DNA of 64,000 nt from Anderseniella sp. Alg231-50 (GTDB lineage Bacteria; Pseudomonadota; Alphaproteobacteria; Rhizobiales; Aestuariivirgaceae): contig NZ_LT703003.1 of assembly GCF_900149695.1 (NCBI RefSeq), positions 806,001-870,000 of the forward strand, read 5' to 3'. Both the position numbers and the translations under genes were made by a program. Each line of letters opens with the position of its first letter. Position 1 is the first letter of the stretch. This document shows, piece by piece, positions 53,427 to 63,432 of this stretch. Below the pieces are notes generated by a model. The model made no database searches. It worked only from the letters and a program-made list of their open reading frames with translations, and was not told where the DNA came from.

Positions 53427-54644
53427 TCAGGCAACCGCGCGCGCCAGGGCACACTGGGACCACAATTCGTTCAGTGCGGAGACAAGGTGCTCGATATCGG
53501 CCTGGCTATGCAAGGGGGTCGGCGTAAAACGCAGCCGCTCTGTGCCCTTGGGCACGGTCGGATAGTTGATCGGCTGGACATAAATGCCGGCATTGTCCAG
53601 CAGCCAGTCGGAAATCCATTTGCACTTCACCGCATCACCCACCATGACCGGCACGATGTGGCTGTCGTTGGGCATGTGCGGAATGCCGGCCTTGTCGAGG
53701 CCGGTGCGCAGGGCCGCCACCATTTCGCGCTGCTTGAGGCGCTCGGTGTCGGATTGCTTCAGGTGCCTGATCGACGAGATTGCGCCTGCTGCAACGGCAG
53801 GTGGCAGCGCGGTGGTGAAGATGAAGCCGGAGGCAAACGAGCGCACGAAATCGCACAGCTGCGTTGACGCGGTGATGTAACCGCCCATGACACCGAAGGC
53901 CTTGCCCAGCGTGCCCTCGATCACGTCAAGACGGTCCATGATGCCTTCACGTTCGGCAACACCGCCGCCGCGCGGGCCGTACATGCCGACAGCGTGCACT
54001 TCGTCCAGGTAAGTGAGCGCATTGTGCTTTTCGGCCACGTCGCAGATTTCCGCGATCGGTGAAATATCACCGTCCATGGAGTAGACGCTTTCAAACGCCA
54101 CCAGCTTGGGCCGGTCCGGATCAACCTGGGACAGCAGGCGGTCGAGGTCTTCCGGGTCGTTATGCTTCCAGATATGGCGTTCGGCCTTGGAATGCCGGAT
54201 GCCCTCGATCATCGAGGCGTGATTGTCGGCGTCGGAAAACACCGCACAGCCGGGCAGCTTGGATGCAAGCGTCCCGAGCGAGGCCCAGTTGGAGACATAG
54301 CCGGAGGTAAAGATCAGGGCTGCTTCCTTGCCGTGCAGGTCGGCCAGTTCGCGCTCGAGCTCGACATGGTGGTGATTGGTGCCGGAGATATTGCGGGTGC
54401 CGCCGGCGCCGGCGCCGCACTGCTTGATGGCTGCGGTCATGGCGGCGATTACGTCCGGGTTCTGGCCCATGCCGAGATAGTCGTTGGAACACCACACCGT
54501 GACGTCCGAGACCGAACCGTCCGGCTTGTAGCGCGCGGCCTTTGGAAACTGGCCCTGATGGCGCGCCAGGTCGGCAAATACACGGTAACGGCCTTCATCG
54601 CGAAGACTGCCAAGTTGCTGTTCAAAAAAGCCTGCGTAATCCAT
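53427..54644 (-). CDS. hemA: 5-aminolevulinate synthase
   Basis: A 405-residue alpha-oxoamine synthase. The PLP lysine is K248 in EGTLGKAFG, the same number as in Rhodobacter capsulatus Hem[10 protein letters not shown] (212-220) and SNDYLGMG (53-60) are also present. It condenses glycine and succinyl-CoA to 5-aminolevulinate, the first step of heme and corrin synthesis in alphaproteobacteria. ATG 54644 has GAGGGTAGAG just upstream; the longer frame to 54722 is rejected. An Irr-like box lies 47-61 bases upstream of the start. It may be cotranscribed with the ThDP gene, but it is more likely its own unit. Confidence 0.95.
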   Translation of the reverse strand: MDYAGFFEQQLGSLRDEGRYRVFADLARHQGQFPKAARYKPDGSVSDVTVWCSNDYLGMGQNPDVIAAMTAAIKQCGAGAGGTRNISGTNHHHVELERELADLHGKEAALIFTSGYVSNWASLGTLASKLPGCAVFSDADNHASMIEGIRHSKAERHIWKHNDPEDLDRLLSQVDPDRPKLVAFESVYSMDGDISPIAEICDVAEKHNALTYLDEVHAVGMYGPRGGGVAEREGIMDRLDVIEGTLGKAFGVMGGYITASTQLCDFVRSFASGFIFTTALPPAVAAGAISSIRHLKQSDTERLKQREMVAALRTGLDKAGIPHMPNDSHIVPVMVGDAVKCKWISDWLLDNAGIYVQPINYPTVPKGTERLRFTPTPLHSQADIEHLVSALNELWSQCALARAVA

Positions 54645-54960
54645 CAACTCTACCCTCACCAAATGTGTGATATATTTATGGCGCAAAACCTTAGAAAGAT
54701 TCCAGTGGTGGAAGTGCCGCATGCGTCACAATGTGGTGTTGGCGGGTCACGCTTGCGTCAGCAGCGCGCGGCACTGGAATGGAATTTCATTATTGGCCTT
54801 GCCAACAAACTTCATTCGTACAAGTCTCTTTACAGCAACAAATCAGGTTGCACCGCCATGCCGGGACGGCAAAGCGAACGGTGAAAAGCGCCGTGATAAA
54901 AAGATCGGTCCTGCCAGTCGCCCGACTGGGCGGAGAACCGTGATCAGGAGGAAATCAGGA
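54645..54960. promoter_or_regulatory. Divergent hemA/TAXI promoter region with an Irr-like box
   Basis: A 316-base non-coding gap. TTAGAAAGATTCCAG (54691-54705) matches the ICE/Irr pattern TTAGAA-N3-TTCTAA at ten of twelve fixed bases; its first half is perfect. hemA is one of the most conserved Irr targets in alphaproteobacteria. The region past 54706 is presumed to carry the TAXI promoter; I see no sigma-70 boxes clear enough to list. Confidence 0.5.
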
Positions 54961-56130
54961 ATGAACTGCGTAAGAACACTGCTGCTGGGCGCGACCGCGC
55001 TGGCCTTTGCCGGACAGGCATATGCTGCCGATGCCAAACTGCCGGGCCAGCTGGCCTGGACCGCCTACGGCACCGGGTCTGCCGGATACAACCAGTCGGT
55101 CGCCATCGGCGCAGCGCTGAAGGCCGCCTTCGGCACCAATTTGCGCGTCCTGCCCGGCAAAAACGATGTCGCACGCACCGAGCCGCTGCGCCAGGGCAAG
55201 GTGCAGTTTTCCGCCACCGGCGTCGGCGGATCGTTCATGGCCCAGGAGGGTGTGTTCCAGTTCGGTGCCGAAAACTGGGGGCCGCAGCCGGTTCGCGTGC
55301 TGATGGCCAACAATGGCGGCGCGGTCGGGCTGTCGATGGGGGTCGCCAAGGACGTGTGCGAAAAGGCCGGCAAGCCGGACTGCAAGGGTTTTGGTTATTC
55401 CGACCTGAAGGGCATGCGGGTGGCCTGGGTCAAGGGCGCCCCGGCGCTGAACGTCAACAACGAGGCCTATCTCGCCTATGGCGGGCTGACCTGGGATGAC
55501 GTGGAACGCGTCGACTTCGGCGGTTTCAGCGCGTCCTGGAAAGGCATGGGCAACAACGAGGTGGATGCGGTGTTCGCCTCGACCAATTCCGGCCTGGCTT
55601 ACGCGCAGGAATCCAATCCGCGTGGCCTGATCTGGCCCGAGATCGACCCGGCCAACAAAGAAGGCCTGGCCCGGATGCAGAAAATCGCACCGTTCTTCTC
55701 GCCGGTGAACGCAAAGGTAGGCGCAGGTATTGACGGCGGCGATCCGGTGCCCACGGCAGGCTATGCCTACCCGGTGCTGACCGCCATGGCGTCACAGGAT
55801 GCAGAGCTGGTCTACAACATGACCAAGGCGATGGTGGAACTGTTCCCGCAATATGACGGCAAGGCGCCGGGCATTGGCGGCTGGTCCAAGGACAAGCAGA
55901 ATTTCGAATGGGTTGCGCCCTACCATGAAGGCGCCATCCGCTATTACAAGGAAATCGGGGCCTGGACCGACGCCGCCCAGGCGCACAATGACAACCTGAT
56001 CAAACGCCAGCAGGCCCTGCTGGCCGCCTGGCAGCAACTGAAGGACGCCAACCCGGACGACTGGGCCAAAGCCTGGGACAAGAGGCGCCGGGAAGCGCTT
56101 GAGGCCGGTGGCTTCAAGGTAGTGTTCTAG
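54961..56130 (+). CDS. TAXI-family TRAP transporter solute-binding protein
   Basis: A 389-residue receptor. The signal peptide ends near AYA-ADAK (MNCVRTLLLGATALAFAGQA). The mature part has the TAXI pattern: AWTAYGTGSAGYNQSVAIG near residue 35-53, RVLPGKNDVARTEPLRQGKV near 60-80, and VSGK-like KGMRVAWVKGAP near 160. TAXI proteins bind amino acids or dicarboxylates. ATG 54961 has CAGGAGG upstream. Its transport partner is the fused TRAP permease that follows after a hairpin. Confidence 0.88.
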   Translation: MNCVRTLLLGATALAFAGQAYAADAKLPGQLAWTAYGTGSAGYNQSVAIGAALKAAFGTNLRVLPGKNDVARTEPLRQGKVQFSATGVGGSFMAQEGVFQFGAENWGPQPVRVLMANNGGAVGLSMGVAKDVCEKAGKPDCKGFGYSDLKGMRVAWVKGAPALNVNNEAYLAYGGLTWDDVERVDFGGFSASWKGMGNNEVDAVFASTNSGLAYAQESNPRGLIWPEIDPANKEGLARMQKIAPFFSPVNAKVGAGIDGGDPVPTAGYAYPVLTAMASQDAELVYNMTKAMVELFPQYDGKAPGIGGWSKDKQNFEWVAPYHEGAIRYYKEIGAWTDAAQAHNDNLIKRQQALLAAWQQLKDANPDDWAKAWDKRRREALEAGGFKVVF

Positions 56131-56154
56131 AGCACTTTAGGGACGATCAGGTTT

Positions 56155-56185
56155 ATGGGATTTGGTTCAGTGAACCAAAACCCAT
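56155..56185. terminator. Nested inverted repeat between TAXI receptor and TRAP permease
   Basis: TTTGGTTCA (56161-56169) pairs with TGAACCAAA (56171-56179), and ATGGG (56155-56159) with CCCAT (56181-56185), separated by an A/A mismatch. An outer pair ATCAGG (56146-56151) / CCTGAT (56192-56197) extends it. It may be an intercistronic hairpin of the SBP-permease type seen twice elsewhere, or a copy of a dispersed palindromic repeat; no second copy is seen in this window. Confidence 0.5.
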
Positions 56186-56237
56186 CCCGTTCCTGATACT
56201 TCAGATAGAGTAGTGCGCGCGGCTCGCAACGGGCCGC

Positions 56238-58247
56238 GTGTATGCAAGGCGAAGGGGCGCTGTCCTGACCAATGTGGCTGAAACGAAACCGGCAGAGCCT
56301 GCCGGGCTGGTAAATGCCGAACCGACGCTGGCGCGGTCCGATATCGGACCTGCCGCCCGCACTGCCGTGGTCATCCTGACCGTGGCGGGCATCGCCCTGT
56401 CGGTTTATCAGCTGTTCGGCTTCGGCAGATACGTCACCACGCTGTTGCAGGGTCAGTACCTGTATCTGCTGGGTGGCCTGTTCCTGGCCCAGGTGTTTTT
56501 GTGTTTCAGGATGTTCAGGACGTCACCCTCAACGCCGCAATGGTATGACTGGGCATTGTCGGGCCTTTCACTTGCAGCCATGGGGTATTTCGCGGCAACG
56601 GCGGAGCAGAGCCTGGATTCAGGCTGGGAATACGCCGCGCCGGAAACCGCGCGCTGGGCCTCGCTTCTGGTCTACGGGCTGATCCTGGAAGGCACGCGCC
56701 GGGCCGGCGGTTTTACTCTGTTCATCATCGTGGCGGTGTTTTCGGTCTATCCGACCTTTGCCGACAAGGTGCCCAATCCGCTGAACGGGTTCGCGCAGCC
56801 GTTCTGGGACACGGTGCCCTATCACATCATTTCCGCGGAAAGCTCGTTCGGCATCCCGATGCGCGCCTTCGGCACGCTGGTGATCGGTTTCATCCTGTTC
56901 GGCGCGGTGCTGCAGCGCACCGGCGGCGGCAAGTTTTTCAACGATCTGGCACTGGCCCTGGTCGGGCGGTTCCGGGGCGGCGCGGCAAAGGTCGCCATAT
57001 TCGCCTCCGGGTTCATGGGCTCGATGTCGGGCTCGGTGATCTCCAACGTGCTGACCACCGGCGCCGTGTCGATACCGGCCATGAAGAAATCCGGCTTCCA
57101 GCCGCGCTATGCGGCGGCGACCGAGGCCTGTGCCTCGACCGGCGGGGTGCTGATGCCGCCGATCATGGGGGCGACGGCGTTCGTCATGGCGTCGTTCCTG
57201 GAGCGGCCCTATATCGAGATTGCGCTGGCCGCCACGATCCCCTCGGTCCTGTATTATTTCGGCCTGTTCGCGCAGATCGACGCCTATGCGGCACGCCGCG
57301 GCCTGAAGGGCATTGCACGCGAGGAACTTCCGTCGCTGTCCGCCGCCGTCAGGGACGGCTGGCTTTACCTGTTCGTATTTGGCCTGTTGATTTTCATGAT
57401 GGTGCACCTGCGTCAGGATACGCTGGCGCCGTTTTACGCCACCGCTTTGCTGCTGGTCATCAACCAGTTTCTCAAACGCCACCGGTTTACGTTGAGCAGC
57501 GGCACCGACCTGGTGTTCGGCGTCGGCAAGGCGCTGGCCGAACTGACTGCGGTGCTGCTGGGCGTCGGGCTGATTGTCGGGGCGTTTTCCGCCACCGGGC
57601 TGGCCGGCACCCTGGTCAACGACCTGGTGTTCATGGCCGGCAACAATGTCATCGTGCTGCTCATCATGGGCGCGCTGACGGCGTTCGTGTTCGGCATGGG
57701 GATGACGGTGACGGCGTGCTATATCTTCCTGGCCGTGGTGCTGGCACCGGCGCTTGAGCAGGCCGGGCTCAACCGGCTGGCAGTGCACCTGTTCATCCTG
57801 TACTGGGGCATGGTCAGCTATATCACGCCGCCGGTCGCACTGGGCGCGTTTGCGGCGGCGACCATGGCCGGGGCTACCCCGTTCAAAACGGGTTTGGAGG
57901 CCATGCGGCTGGGCGGGGTGATCTATATCGCACCGTTCTTCTTCGTGCTCAACCCGGCGCTGGTCGGCGTCGGCTCAGCCGGTGAAATCGCCTTCGTGCT
58001 AACGACAGCCCTGATCGGCATCACCTTCATTTCAGGCGCCCTGCAGGGCCATGTCAGCTATGTGGGCGGGTTAGGGCAAGGCCCGATGGGCCTGTTCATG
58101 CGCGTGGTCTTATTCGCCGCCGGCCTGCTGTTCGCCGCCCCAGGCAATGAGACCATCGGTGTCACCCACCTGCAACTGAGCATGGCCGCAATAGCGCTGG
58201 CCCTGCCGCCGCTCATCTACGCCCGGACCCGGCATCGCGAGGGGTGA
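56238..58247 (+). CDS. TRAP transporter fused permease (DctQM/4TM-12TM, TAXI-associated)
   Basis: A protein of up to 669 residues joining a four-helix DctQ-like part (about residues 40-190) to a DctM-like part (about 190-650). Typical DctM segments are present: [20 protein letters not shown] near 257, [20 protein letters not shown] near 285, and [20 protein letters not shown] near 525. It is the transport channel for the TAXI receptor just upstream. The start is uncertain: GTG 56238 gives the full frame, but an AAGGGG site at 56251-56256 would suit CTG 56265 or GTG 56274 better. Confidence 0.88.
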   Translation: MYARRRGAVLTNVAETKPAEPAGLVNAEPTLARSDIGPAARTAVVILTVAGIALSVYQLFGFGRYVTTLLQGQYLYLLGGLFLAQVFLCFRMFRTSPSTPQWYDWALSGLSLAAMGYFAATAEQSLDSGWEYAAPETARWASLLVYGLILEGTRRAGGFTLFIIVAVFSVYPTFADKVPNPLNGFAQPFWDTVPYHIISAESSFGIPMRAFGTLVIGFILFGAVLQRTGGGKFFNDLALALVGRFRGGAAKVAIFASGFMGSMSGSVISNVLTTGAVSIPAMKKSGFQPRYAAATEACASTGGVLMPPIMGATAFVMASFLERPYIEIALAATIPSVLYYFGLFAQIDAYAARRGLKGIAREELPSLSAAVRDGWLYLFVFGLLIFMMVHLRQDTLAPFYATALLLVINQFLKRHRFTLSSGTDLVFGVGKALAELTAVLLGVGLIVGAFSATGLAGTLVNDLVFMAGNNVIVLLIMGALTAFVFGMGMTVTACYIFLAVVLAPALEQAGLNRLAVHLFILYWGMVSYITPPVALGAFAAATMAGATPFKTGLEAMRLGGVIYIAPFFFVLNPALVGVGSAGEIAFVLTTALIGITFISGALQGHVSYVGGLGQGPMGLFMRVVLFAAGLLFAAPGNETIGVTHLQLSMAAIALALPPLIYARTRHREG

Positions 58248-58329
58248 ACGGGGTGATACAAGGCGATACGACCTTAACCGTTGCTGCGCTGAACAAGCTG
58301 GGGTATAGGAAACCATTCAACCGGCATTT

Positions 58330-58406
<77 letters not shown>

Positions 58407-58453
58407 GGTTTCATGTGTCCGTTTTGAGCACATGTTTTCATTCTATCAATGCG

Positions 58454-61400
58454 CTAAGCTGCTTTTACGATATCCAGCAACCGCTCATAGGTGTCCACAA
58501 CATCGTATTTCACACCATCATCGACAACATCCATAAAGAACTGCCGAGCACATTCAATCTTGCTTTTCTCAATTTCCCGCAACTGCATAGATGACATTGA
58601 ACCTTTGGTCTCGGCCACGAAATAAATGTGCTTCACATCCCCTTCTTTGAAAGCAACTGCCCAGTCCGGATTGTAGTCCCCTACCGGCGTCGGTATGAAA
58701 AACCCATTCGGGAGCTTGGCATAAACGACCACTTCGGAACTGATGTCCAGATTCTCGGCAAAAGCCAGTTCTTTGCCCGAATCGGTCACCACATAGTCGT
58801 ACACGTGGTTGTTTGCCGACATCGCCTTGGAAAGATCACGCGGCGTTTTGTCTTGCGTGAAGATTTCAACACCGAAAGTTTCATGCAACATGTTGTAGCG
58901 GAGGTGCTGAATCACCATCGTGGCTTTCTGTTCATTCACCAATCGCGAGACGTCACCGATGAACGCTTCGGGGTTTAATTTGTATGTACCGAACTTAGCA
59001 ATATTTATACCACGCAAAATGTCGGTTATTGTTCGTCTGGTAAGCTTCGTGTTTTCTGTAATTTTGCCAATCAGATCATATCTGACGCCAACTGAGACCG
59101 GCGCTGACTCATAGTCAGATTCCGTTTCACGCAAACCGAAGCTAGTTCCTCCTTGGACACTATCATATGTGAGTTGGTCAGCCTGTTCGCCGCTTTTAAT
59201 CACATACTGCATCTTTGAAACGTTGAGTTCCTTATCAACCGTCTTAACGCATTTCTCGATCAACTCGGCGGTATCAAACTCAACCTTATAGGCGGCTTTT
59301 TTGTTGATCCGCCCCCACAGCGCCTGAAATTCCTTTTTATGGAAGTTGTCGTTCAAATTGTTGATTTGCCCCTTTCTGTCGTTGCTGATGTCTGGTCCGG
59401 CAGCGTCCAAGAACACACTGTCTACCAGGCCAAAAACTTGAGCAGCGTAAGGTGCCAACGCATCCGGCAGTGCGGCCAGGTCATCATCTTGTTTCGCGCG
59501 ATGGTACTCATCTGTGATGTGGTCATCGTCGTCCGTGTAATCATTTTTAAGAAGGTACCGGTAAAGTGTCTTTGCCATCGCAGCGTCGATGGCGATTTCT
59601 TCATCGCCATCCAGCAACACCTTGCCAAGGAAATAGTCTTCCGTGGCCTTTCTCGGGCGCGACGCCAAACCTTCACGCAGTTCTTTCTGAAAGCCTTTAA
59701 CGAATTCCTCGTAGCTTTCATTGGCTACCACAGTCAGCACATTGATGTCGTGGACAATCGCCGGATGATCCTGTCGGTCGCCTTCGCGATTAACGCAGAT
59801 GCGCAAGCCACGGCCAACTTCCTGACGGCGTCCGATCTGATTGTCGGAATATTTCAAGGTGCAGATCACGAAGACATTTGGATTGTCCCACCCTTCCCGC
59901 AGCGCGGAATGAGAGAACAGAAAACGCGTCGGCTCATTCAAGGAAAGCAGCCGATCCTTGTCCTTCAAAATCAGGTCGTAAGCGTCTGTGTCGTCGCTTT
60001 CGCCCTTCATTTCGCCGGTCTTCTTTACGGTCGGATCAACAAGTTTCTTCTTGTCAATCGAGAAATAGCCGTTGTGGGTCTTGGAAACGTCCCGCCCGAC
60101 ATTGTCGATATAGGCTTTGTAGGCGGGGTCGGCCAACAATCCCTCGGCGTCCAGGGCCTTGGCATACTCTTCTTCAAATATTTTTGCGTAATCGCCCTTC
60201 ACCTGATCACCATTCTCATCGTACTGGCGATAGTTGGCGACGGCATCGATGAAAAAGAGTGACAAAACCTTGATGCCCCTGGCGTGCAGGCTGCGTTCTT
60301 TTTCAAAATGCGCCTTGATCGTCTCACGGATTTGAATGCGCCGCAGCGCCATTTCGTTTTGGTCGTTGATCGCTTCACCAGCGTCTATCTCATGGCCATT
60401 TTCAAAGGTGATCGTGTTGGTTTTCGCATCAATGTCCGTCACAATGAACCGATCACGGTATTCTTCAAGTTCGTTCGACAGGACGAAAAGATTGTCGCCC
60501 TTAGAAATCTTGCGAAACTGACGCCTTATGCCGTTCTGCTGCTTTATCTCGAGTTCCAACCGCGCAACGGGTGGCTTGGATTTGGAGACCTCAATGCTCT
60601 CCAAATAGAGATAGGCGTCCGTTCCGGGCAGCCCTCGAACGGAGATGCCACGCACCGCAATCTTTTTGACCAGCTTTTGATTATAAGCGTCCAGCGCGTC
60701 TAGGCGGTGGATGAGGTTATGCGTCGTATTGTGGGTGGCCGAGTAGCGCAGCAGCATCATGGCGTCGAACTCTTCTAACTTCCTTTGCGTCGCCGCCCCT
60801 TCCATTTTTTGAGGTTCATCGAGAATGAGAATGGGGCGCACTGCGCGAATAACATCAATCGGCCGACGCGACTGGAATTCATCCAATTCGCTGAAAATGC
60901 GCCGCGCATCCTTTCCGCCGGTGCCGGAGGCGTTGAAAGCCTGCACATTGATGATCATCACGTTGATGCCCACGTCGGACGCAAAGCTTTCGACCTGGTG
61001 CAGATTCTTGGACGAATAGATGAAGAACCGCGCCCGTTTTCCGTAGTCAGCAAGGAAGTGGTCGGCGGTATCTTCGAAGGTTTTCTTCACACCTTCACGA
61101 ATCGCGATGCTCGGCACGACCACGATAAACTTTGACCAGCCGTACCGCCTGTTCATTTCGAACATTGTCTTGATATAGCAATATGTCTTGCCGGTGCCGG
61201 TTTCCATTTCCACGTCGAGATTGATCGGCGCGACCCTGTTCTTCACAAGCGTTTCGGAAAGCGGCAGATTCTGCCGCCGCTGCACGAACTGAATGTTGTC
61301 AAAGATCGCCGTCTCATCCAGCGAGAGCGCAGGGTTGCGGTGACCCGTAACATCCTCATCGAGCGAAAGCCTGCCTTGCACAGCGACCTGCCTACCGGGG

Positions 61401-61510
61401 TCAACGCGATACTCAAATCCGGTTCGGTGTGGTTGACCTTCGAAGCAACCCACCGCCGCGTTCACCGCATTGGTCTGATAGGCCATAACCTTGAAGTTCT
61501 GGCGACCCAT
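58454..61510 (-). CDS. res: Type III restriction endonuclease, Res subunit
   Basis: A 1018-residue helicase-nuclease. Superfamily 2 motifs are METGTGKTY (Walker A, 102-110) and ILDEPQKM (motif II variant DEPQ, 229-236), with SHSALREGWDNPNVF in the second RecA-like domain near 545. The C-terminal nuclease domain has a PD-type site, DWAVAFKEGDVKHIYFVAETK (aspartate near 950, ETK near 968-970). Res cuts DNA a fixed distance from two oppositely oriented unmodified sites, using the recognition subunit Mod. It starts two bases after the mod stop. It is AT-richer than the catabolic genes to its left. Confidence 0.95.
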   Translation of the reverse strand: MGRQNFKVMAYQTNAVNAAVGCFEGQPHRTGFEYRVDPGRQVAVQGRLSLDEDVTGHRNPALSLDETAIFDNIQFVQRRQNLPLSETLVKNRVAPINLDVEMETGTGKTYCYIKTMFEMNRRYGWSKFIVVVPSIAIREGVKKTFEDTADHFLADYGKRARFFIYSSKNLHQVESFASDVGINVMIINVQAFNASGTGGKDARRIFSELDEFQSRRPIDVIRAVRPILILDEPQKMEGAATQRKLEEFDAMMLLRYSATHNTTHNLIHRLDALDAYNQKLVKKIAVRGISVRGLPGTDAYLYLESIEVSKSKPPVARLELEIKQQNGIRRQFRKISKGDNLFVLSNELEEYRDRFIVTDIDAKTNTITFENGHEIDAGEAINDQNEMALRRIQIRETIKAHFEKERSLHARGIKVLSLFFIDAVANYRQYDENGDQVKGDYAKIFEEEYAKALDAEGLLADPAYKAYIDNVGRDVSKTHNGYFSIDKKKLVDPTVKKTGEMKGESDDTDAYDLILKDKDRLLSLNEPTRFLFSHSALREGWDNPNVFVICTLKYSDNQIGRRQEVGRGLRICVNREGDRQDHPAIVHDINVLTVVANESYEEFVKGFQKELREGLASRPRKATEDYFLGKVLLDGDEEIAIDAAMAKTLYRYLLKNDYTDDDDHITDEYHRAKQDDDLAALPDALAPYAAQVFGLVDSVFLDAAGPDISNDRKGQINNLNDNFHKKEFQALWGRINKKAAYKVEFDTAELIEKCVKTVDKELNVSKMQYVIKSGEQADQLTYDSVQGGTSFGLRETESDYESAPVSVGVRYDLIGKITENTKLTRRTITDILRGINIAKFGTYKLNPEAFIGDVSRLVNEQKATMVIQHLRYNMLHETFGVEIFTQDKTPRDLSKAMSANNHVYDYVVTDSGKELAFAENLDISSEVVVYAKLPNGFFIPTPVGDYNPDWAVAFKEGDVKHIYFVAETKGSMSSMQLREIEKSKIECARQFFMDVVDDGVKYDVVDTYERLLDIVKAA

Positions 61511-61512
61511 GG

Positions 61513-63432
61513 TCAGATCACCTTCACTTCGGTGTGCGGCGACAAGTGCTTGAACAACTGCTCTGCGTTGATCTTGGTTGCGTCACAATCGAACCCACCA
61601 TCGCGGAAGACAACCCGCAGCGGCTCACGCTCGGCGATTTGCTTCACCAGAGCCTCGGAAATCCCAGTTTCAAAACAGGCGGCCAGCGCGTTGTCATCGA
61701 CGAAGAACACTTCTTTGCTCTGCATGCTCTCACAGGAAATCGGCAAGGTCAGATCGACACCCCAATCGAGCAGCACCTGAAACAACAGATCCTCGCTGGT
61801 GCGATCCGGCTTAATATTGCTGACTTGTGAAAGAAGGTCGTCCTGGCTAACTCTTTCAGGCGAATGCCAAACATCAGTCATGTTGGAGGAGTCGATTTTC
61901 AGAGCGCGAAAGCCGACGTCGAGTTTGCCGGCTAGGTCAGGGTATTCTTCGAGAATTTTGGTGCCTGCGCGGCGTATGCGTTCTTTAGACAGGTCAGCAA
62001 TTGAGTCCAATTCGGTGTCCTGAATCTTTTCGGAGATTTGAACCGAAATGCAAGTCCTCTTGCCACTATCAATGGAATTGAATTCTTGGACCGCATGTGG
62101 CAACGAAGCGCTGCCAACAAAAAAGTCCATAATCAACGCGTCAGAGTCTTCTTTTGTTGAAAGCTCCAAAATTCTCTTCATCAGCCGAATCGGCTTTGGT
62201 GTGTCAAAGACTCCAGCATATTCTGGTAGTAATGAGTTTACTTCTTTTTTGGCCTCCTGATTATGGCCGCACTCTTCGTAGGTCCACCAAGTAGTGGGAA
62301 CTCGTCCGTCTTTCACGTCCGTCAGATATTGTTTTATTGCTGGAACGTTTGATCCATCTTCCCCAAACCATATCCTGCCCTGTTCCATCAAGTTTTTCAT
62401 ATTTTCTTTGGAGGTGAACCAACAACGTCCATTTGGTGGACGAACAACGCGGCCTGATGGTGTGATAATTTCGTAGTCATAGGAAGCTGAGTAAGATTTT
62501 ACAGATGCGTCACCAGCTTTCCAAACACCACGCGGATCATCATCTCTATTTGTATATCTTGCGTTCTGTTCTTCGGTTCGAGGCAGTAGATCGATGTTCC
62601 AACCTGTCGTGTCAGATTTTTTATCCCGCCTATTTTTCGCAAAAACCAATATATGATCATGCATATCGCTGAAATAAGTAGCGTCATTTTGGGGAGAGTA
62701 TTTCTTTTGCCAAACAATGTTTGCCACAAAATTTCCACTCCCAAACAACTCCTCACACATCTTTTGAAGGGCTGAAACCTCGCCATCATCAATAGAGATG
62801 AAAATAACCCCATCGTCTCGTAGTAAATTTCGCGCCAACTTCAGTCTTGGGTACATCATCGACAGCCAGTCTGAATGGTACCGTCCATTACTTTCAGGAT
62901 TGGCAACCAGCCGTCCGCCTTCCTCATCCCGCTGACCGCTTTCTTCAAGATACTGGTCCTTGTCAGCCGTGAAATTGTCCCTGTAGATGAAGTCCTTGCC
63001 GGTGTTATAGGGCGGATCGATGTAGATCAACTTGACCTTGCCGAGATAGGTTTCTTGCAAGAGCTTTAAGGCATCTAGATTGTCGCCTTCGATGAAAAGG
63101 TTCTTCGTAGTGTCGAAGTCGACGCTCTCCTGGCGGCAGGGGCGCAGGCTCTTGTTGATCGGCGCATTGGCGGCCAGCATGGCCTTCTTCTTGCCCGGCC
63201 AGTTGAGGTGATAGCGCTCTTGCGGTCCTTCGACGATATTGTCCGACAATTCCTGTTTCAGCGCATCGAAATCGATGACGTGTTTCACATTGCCATCGTC
63301 GTCGCGGCCTTCCGTCACCACATTAGGAAACAGGTCCGCAATGCGCTGGATGTTTTGATCGGTGAAGTTCGGCGTGGTCAAGTCCAGCTTTTCCAGCCCG
63401 CTTTCGTCGCCATATTCGATCTCATCGCTCAC
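61513..63432 (-). CDS. mod: Type III DNA modification methyltransferase, Mod subunit
   Basis: A 639-residue adenine N6-methyltransferase of the beta class, with catalytic IDPPYNTG (DPPY at 139-142) before the SAM-binding motif (DFFVGSAS, 436-443). That motif reads FVGSA where FxGxG is usual, so its last glycine is alanine. Residues about 245-400, between the two motifs, hold the target-recognition part. The DNA is mosaic: the segment around 62080-62860 is clearly AT-richer than both ends. Mod both methylates and directs Res. It overlaps the DUF4391 gene by four bases. Confidence 0.93.
   Translation of the reverse strand: MSDEIEYGDESGLEKLDLTTPNFTDQNIQRIADLFPNVVTEGRDDDGNVKHVIDFDALKQELSDNIVEGPQERYHLNWPGKKKAMLAANAPINKSLRPCRQESVDFDTTKNLFIEGDNLDALKLLQETYLGKVKLIYIDPPYNTGKDFIYRDNFTADKDQYLEESGQRDEEGGRLVANPESNGRYHSDWLSMMYPRLKLARNLLRDDGVIFISIDDGEVSALQKMCEELFGSGNFVANIVWQKKYSPQNDATYFSDMHDHILVFAKNRRDKKSDTTGWNIDLLPRTEEQNARYTNRDDDPRGVWKAGDASVKSYSASYDYEIITPSGRVVRPPNGRCWFTSKENMKNLMEQGRIWFGEDGSNVPAIKQYLTDVKDGRVPTTWWTYEECGHNQEAKKEVNSLLPEYAGVFDTPKPIRLMKRILELSTKEDSDALIMDFFVGSASLPHAVQEFNSIDSGKRTCISVQISEKIQDTELDSIADLSKERIRRAGTKILEEYPDLAGKLDVGFRALKIDSSNMTDVWHSPERVSQDDLLSQVSNIKPDRTSEDLLFQVLLDWGVDLTLPISCESMQSKEVFFVDDNALAACFETGISEALVKQIAEREPLRVVFRDGGFDCDATKINAEQLFKHLSPHTEVKVI

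Noticed and set aside
56619-57788. 389-residue open frame on the minus strand
   Set aside because: Antisense shadow of the TRAP fused permease. It is rich in H, Q, R and G without any fold or motif, as expected opposite a high-GC membrane gene.
58407-58453. Integrase or direct repeat next to tRNA-Arg
   Set aside because: No integrase or repeat of the tRNA end is seen inside the window. The island idea rests on composition and position only.
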